Positions 10,983 to 16,900 of a stretch of 16,927 bases of DNA are shown here, in pieces (position 1 is the first letter of the stretch; every line of letters begins with the position of its first letter). The position numbers and the translations under genes are program-made. A model generated the notes under the pieces. The model worked only from the letters and a program-made list of their open reading frames with translations. It was not told the DNA's origin and ran no database searches. The stretch comes from Ichthyophonus hoferi (Eukaryota > Opisthokonta > Ichthyosporea > Ichthyophonida > Ichthyophonidae). The DNA lies in assembly GCA_002751075.1 (NCBI GenBank), contig NAOQ01000456.1:13925-30851 (forward strand). The letters run 5' to 3'.

Positions 10983-13900
10983 CAGTGACCCCTAGTCTAC
11001 GTACTTTTGCAACTGTATCTGAACCTCTTTGACTAGCTTGCGGAATAATAGGCGGAACAGCTGAGATAGAAGGGCACCCGCTAGATCCATTCTCTTATTA
11101 CCAAAATGATCTCTGTCATCACACTACACAGGGAGAGACGGGTTAGTATCGTATAGTGTATTGCAGTGTATTGTACTATAATGTACGTAGTATCCCTATA
11201 TGGATACACCAAGAAATAGTAGTAGATTCTAGTATTATAATATAATATAAAATATGTCTCTACCCCCACCCAGACCATAGTATATATATCATATAGTATC
11301 ATATTACATAATTGATCTATGGTCATAATGTTATAATGCAACATAAAATCACCACGTCGTGTCATGTCATATACAAAAAGAAGGGAAGTAATGCATAAAT
11401 GGGCATTGGTTGATTGATTGTCAGGAGATTGTTCATTGATAGAGCCAGAGTAGAGTAGAATATATATCTTCCAAATATTTGTAAAATATTAATATAAAAA
11501 TCACAGATAATTGGCAATGACAGTTTAAAGAGAATAAAAATCCCATTCTATTAGTATGACATGTTAAATAAGATAATAATGACTTATGATTGGTAATAAA
11601 CACATTACTATGGCATATAATATAAGGTTCCCTACCTCTCTGCGACCCAAAGCAGCCAATAGTAAACGATGAATCATATAGCCGAAGAAGAAGGCCTTCT
11701 TGGTCTCACAGAACTGGACATTGGTATTGGCATTGATAAGTACTAGCATTAGACATTAACATTATGTTCATCTTATTTTCATAATTATTATTTAATTTTA
11801 AAATTTTAACATCCAATAGAATCATATAGCTATAGAAGAAAGCTTTGTTGGCCTCACAGAACTGGGCATTGGTATTGATAAGTATTAGCATTAAGGCCAT
11901 GTTTATAACGTTAGCATTACATACAACTTTGATCACTATTGTTTAAAATATTAAATTCCAATAGGATCATATTTTAACCGAGTTGGGCCAATAAGTATTA
12001 ACAGAGAAGAACAACATAGCAATATGAATAGATATAAATGGCCGTGGACACCATTGCATATGTTTGTAGTTTGATGTGCTCGTTTGATCAAGCAAGTAGA
12101 AGCATGCTTTATAAGTATGTATATGTATGTCTCTATAGGTGGGTGTAAATGTACATATACCTATCTATCTATCTACACTATATTCTACACTACCCTACAC
12201 TATCCTACTAACCTCGCTCACTCCCACGTGAGGCAACATCTCCTTCTGTAAAATCTCCTTGGCATATCTTCTACGCTTCTCCTTAGTGGCTCCCACAGTG
12301 GTACCACGTGTACCTGAATACATATTATTGGTTAGCTCCAAGCAATGATATACTATGATATATATACATAGTCGCTACTACAAACATAATATTTATTTAC
12401 CTGGTTATTGTATACTATACAAGATATGATCGGTAAACTTCCATTATAGATTAACATGTAGTACGTCAATAATTAAATATGTCTACCCAATAGTCTTAAC
12501 CTACCAACCATATCGCTCGGATTAATATTAATCGCAGCACATTAATCTAAGATTAATACAAATATTTGATGTAATTAAGCTAGAGCCAGCTATTTTCACA
12601 GTAAACGCTTTATTAACCTACCATCAGGCAATAATTGGAAATATAAATCCGAACAGGCCAATAACAATATATTATTATAAACAACTTCCTATATGTGGGC
12701 TAATATTATTTCATTACAATAATTAAGTAATATAATCACAAACGTAACGCAATGACTCACTCTCTTGTAAACTATAAGCATATATGGCAGGTATAATTTA
12801 TTTTCTCGTTGTGATTGATAGTGTCATGTGTGACCGATCCGCAAAGAAAAGATGTGTTTAAAACAAGAATCTTTCTAAATATTTGATGAAATGTAGATGG
12901 AATAAAGTTAATGCAATAGAGTACTATCGTACATACATATTATGATTATGAATAGATACACACATACATTCATCCCAAAATATACTATCAGATCAGATCT
13001 CAACTCTCATGGCAGAAAAAATGTATACATTTACAGATATCTATATAGATAGATCATATTATATATATTATATATAACGAAGTAGATAGACAAACAAACA
13101 AACAAACCAGCAAAAGCATGAGCATAATCAGGATAAGAACAAATAAAGAGGGCAAAAAAAAAAGAGTAACGAATCAGCAAGGCTCACGTGAATCGGATCG
13201 CGAGTCAAGGAAACCCGACCCGCGGGTAAAAGAGATATAGGGAAACTAACCAATGAAATCCAGGGCTACGTCTTTGTGTTGAATCACAAAGGCTTCTTCT
13301 AGAGAGGGTTTAAGCAGTTCCATCATTTCCATGTCACTATTGGTTGGTGGGTGCGTGAGTGCGTGTAAGTTTATACTTATTGACTCTTGTTTTCAATGTC
13401 TATATATATATTGTACACCTACTACGCTATGTAACTGAACATATATTATACTATATAATAATACATATACTATGCTACATAGTATGCATGTACTACACTA
13501 TAATATACACCTACTACACTATATCTCAATCATCTTTCCACTGACCTGCAGTCGTAGATAATATGCTCCAGAATATCTCGGTCGGCCACAAAACCCAAGG
13601 CACGGAATACAACTACAATAGGTACATCCTAATAGATAACAGTAAAAGGTTAAAAAGTGCTTAATTAATGAATTAATATCATTATACTTGGTAACAGAAT
13701 GTATGTGTATATGTACGTACGCATTGGCTTTGGGTCATGTGCTTGTGTAATAGTATATATCAGTGTGATGTAGTCAAAATCCAATGCATACACAAACTAT
13801 ATAATCCAGTAACGATCCGATTATACATTTCTTAATTAATAACGTGCCCACATCCAATATGAATTATACTTATACCCCTCTCTTCTCATTGGTCCTAGAT

Positions 13901-16900
13901 ATTTTACACACACCCCATAATCCAAGAATTTTCTCTACATTTCCTTATTAGTTTGTATCAATGAGCACGGGTGGATATTTTTTAGATAAATATAAAGAAA
14001 GAAGCAGTGAATAGACACTGGTATAGACCAGTACACACTACTGCACAACTGTAAATAGATATATAGTCATAAACACATGGAAAGGTAACTAAGTATAATA
14101 GTATGGTAGTATAATAGCACAGTAGTATATAGGATAGCCCTCTAGCCTCTATATATATCAAGTATATCTATCTATTTATACCTGTCTGATATAAGGTAGA
14201 GTAGTCTGGATGGTTTGACCCAATGAGCTCTTGAATCCGGTACCACGAGCCAACAGTTTCACATACACAGCCTGAGCCAACCCCGTACCTAATCGTATAT
14301 ATAGCTGTTAATCTCCATTTCTCTCTATATACATATACAATACCTCTACTAATACTTATATACCGCCACTCTAATCTCTCCCAGTACATATCCTATCTAA
14401 TAAAAACATGCCTATAAAAATACATTTTTTCCTCCTCTTAATAGTTTTACATGCACAGCCTGAGCCAACCCAGTACACAATTACATATAAACATACATAT
14501 ACAGCAGTTAGTTATCATATTTCTCTCCAAGTATTGCATAGTTGCTTGTAACTACACTATATAATATACGCCTACTATACTATGTAACATACATATATTA
14601 TGCTATATAGCATGCATATAAAACCGTGTAGTCCATCTATGCCAAAGTCAAGTCAAGTACAAATTCAACACATGTTATCACCTCAAACTTCCATTGATCA
14701 TACAAAATGGTAAATAGTCCCCCTAAGAAGTTGGCCTTAATTCAAAAATCATGGAACTATTTAGTAGGTTAAGGTCTCGTTCGCTACCGGAATTAACCAC
14801 ACAAATTACTCCATTATACTATACTATACTGTTCTCTACCTCTACACCAACTTTTTATATCAGCTTTAGTTTTAAGCCTTAATATCATTGTTAAAAAGCA
14901 CGACGGCATTTCAAATATATATATAAGGCATAGCATGTCGTTTAAAATTACACCACACCTACATGCGTACCTATATTTACACTTACTATGAGACTATACA
15001 CAGACAACTATAGCCTGCTTATCTACCTACCTCCCCACCATATTCACCAATAATGCCCACTGCAGTTAATGATTACACTCTACCAATGCCTACCTGCTTC
15101 TACACAAGAACGAATTTCAGCTGCATAGGCATATTTGGAGGGCTGTTTCTTAGCGAACACATAGACTTGATTACGACTCATAGACTCTTGTGCAATCAGA
15201 ACCTAGGGGAATAAAGGGATAAAGAGATAACAGGATAGTGTAGATAGTGTAAGGAAATAGGTAGATTAGCATGGTACAGTGTGTACTATATGTGACTATA
15301 ACTATAACCAACAAACGAACTGATAATAACTTATATACAAATGGGGACAGATAAATATAGGTATACATACGCAATGAAACGACCTAATCGAAAATACTAT
15401 TTAGCTATACATATTCCAGTACATTCCAGTAAGTAGTGTAATATCGTAACAATCATGATAGTCAAATTCAAAATTCAAAAATCAAAATACAGACACCAAA
15501 ACAAACAAACATATATATAGGTTACTACAATCTTTTACCTTCTCTGAACCATTAATAATGAAGTAACCACCCTGATCAGAGGCGCACTCATTAAGATCAG
15601 CCAGATCGTCAGGTGGACTGTTGTATAGTACACAGTAGTATGATCGAAGCATAATAGGTACTTTACCTAAGTTGACCTTGGGGAATTCCTCTATCTCAGG
15701 CTCTGTAGTTGGTGTTTTTCCAAGGTATTGTGTGAGTATAGGTGCAGATATAGGCGTATGTGCATGGGAATGTGTATGTGTATGTGCAATATGTTCTGTA
15801 ATATGTCGTGTAATGCCCTATGTTGTAATGTGTGTAGTGCATGATATTGTATTATGTGTAGTATGCTGTATTGTAACGTATGTAGTTAATAATAGTAGTA
15901 TACACATATTCTGTAATATTATATCTCTACTATGCAGGCTAACATACCGTTGGGTGCATGGCTCATGTAGACTGTTTTGGTAACAGTAACGTATACTTGG
16001 GCTGCATACACCAAGTTACGAAGACGGGCCTCATTGGGAGTGATAGGAACGAGAGAGGCTAGGGTAGGGGTAGGGGTAGGGGTAGGTGTGTGAGAGGGTA
16101 GAAAAATATATTGAATTTACTGTATTTACCGTATATATTCATACAGATAAATATAGATAGAGATACAGATGGATATATACTAGGTAATGGATAGAATTTT
16201 GGTGGATGATTACAACCCTTGTGTACGGTTTGTGTAATATAGAGATTCGTTTTGTTTGTAAAGATGACGGGATGAGATAGACATGGAAGGATAGTTATGC
16301 TATGTATACGTTTGTATATATGCCTGTATGTATGTATGATAGTATGTATGATAGTATGTATATGCATGCCTATATATTGTGCATTCAATAGAGATATAAG
16401 TAATATATATACCATCTGCCTCGGCCATAGTAGGTTTACTAAGATAGCACTGACCAAACTTGATCACATAGCGAGGCTGTATAGGAGAAACAGATTAGTA
16501 ACCCATGTATATGCATACATACATGCAATACATACACACACACATACCTACATATGCCAGCTACCTACATACCCATTAGTATTAAGAATTAAGTACCATA
16601 ACAAATGGGCAAGAGAAATAAATAAATAAACAAATAACGTATATTCATAAGACGAGGCGCATATATATACTAAGGAAATGGAAATAGATCAGAAAAAAAC
16701 AATAGCAACTACCAGGCATGTGAATATGAGCACTGGTAAAAGCCAAATGCTACAAATTTAAATAAGATGTATAATTGGTGTATACCGGGGCTTCAGCGTG
16801 TGCATACTGATGTTGACTTTCAGCCTGTAGGTCCAGGGGAGGGACCTCTTCAATGATTTCCTGCATACCTTGACGGATAAACTCGTCAAAAGAATCTAGC

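Larger units (their letters stand above)
11714..12212 (-). other. Intron 9 of RPB2, containing exon-10-like copies
   Basis: A GT-AG intron of 499 nt. The part nearest exon 10 contains one clear decayed copy of exon 10 and its upstream intron, and possibly a second more decayed copy. The rest is AT-rich with a short CTAT run at about 12161-12176. Confidence 0.85.
14289..15093 (-). other. Intron 5 of RPB2, containing an exon-6-like copy
   Basis: A GT-AG intron of 805 nt. It holds the decayed exon-6 copy at 14429-14530 and a 42-nt segment (14569-14610) also found in intron 7. The rest is AT-rich with no gene visible. Confidence 0.85.

Noticed and set aside
15655-15675. Extra intron in exon 4 at a GGTAAAGTACC donor-like site
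   Set aside because: Continuous reading gives GKVPIMLRS, matching the family with no gap, so no intron is needed.
15672-15983. 103-codon open frame (plus) rich in Cys and Val
   Set aside because: It consists of TGTG/TAGT-type low-complexity sequence and the antisense of exons 3 and 4.
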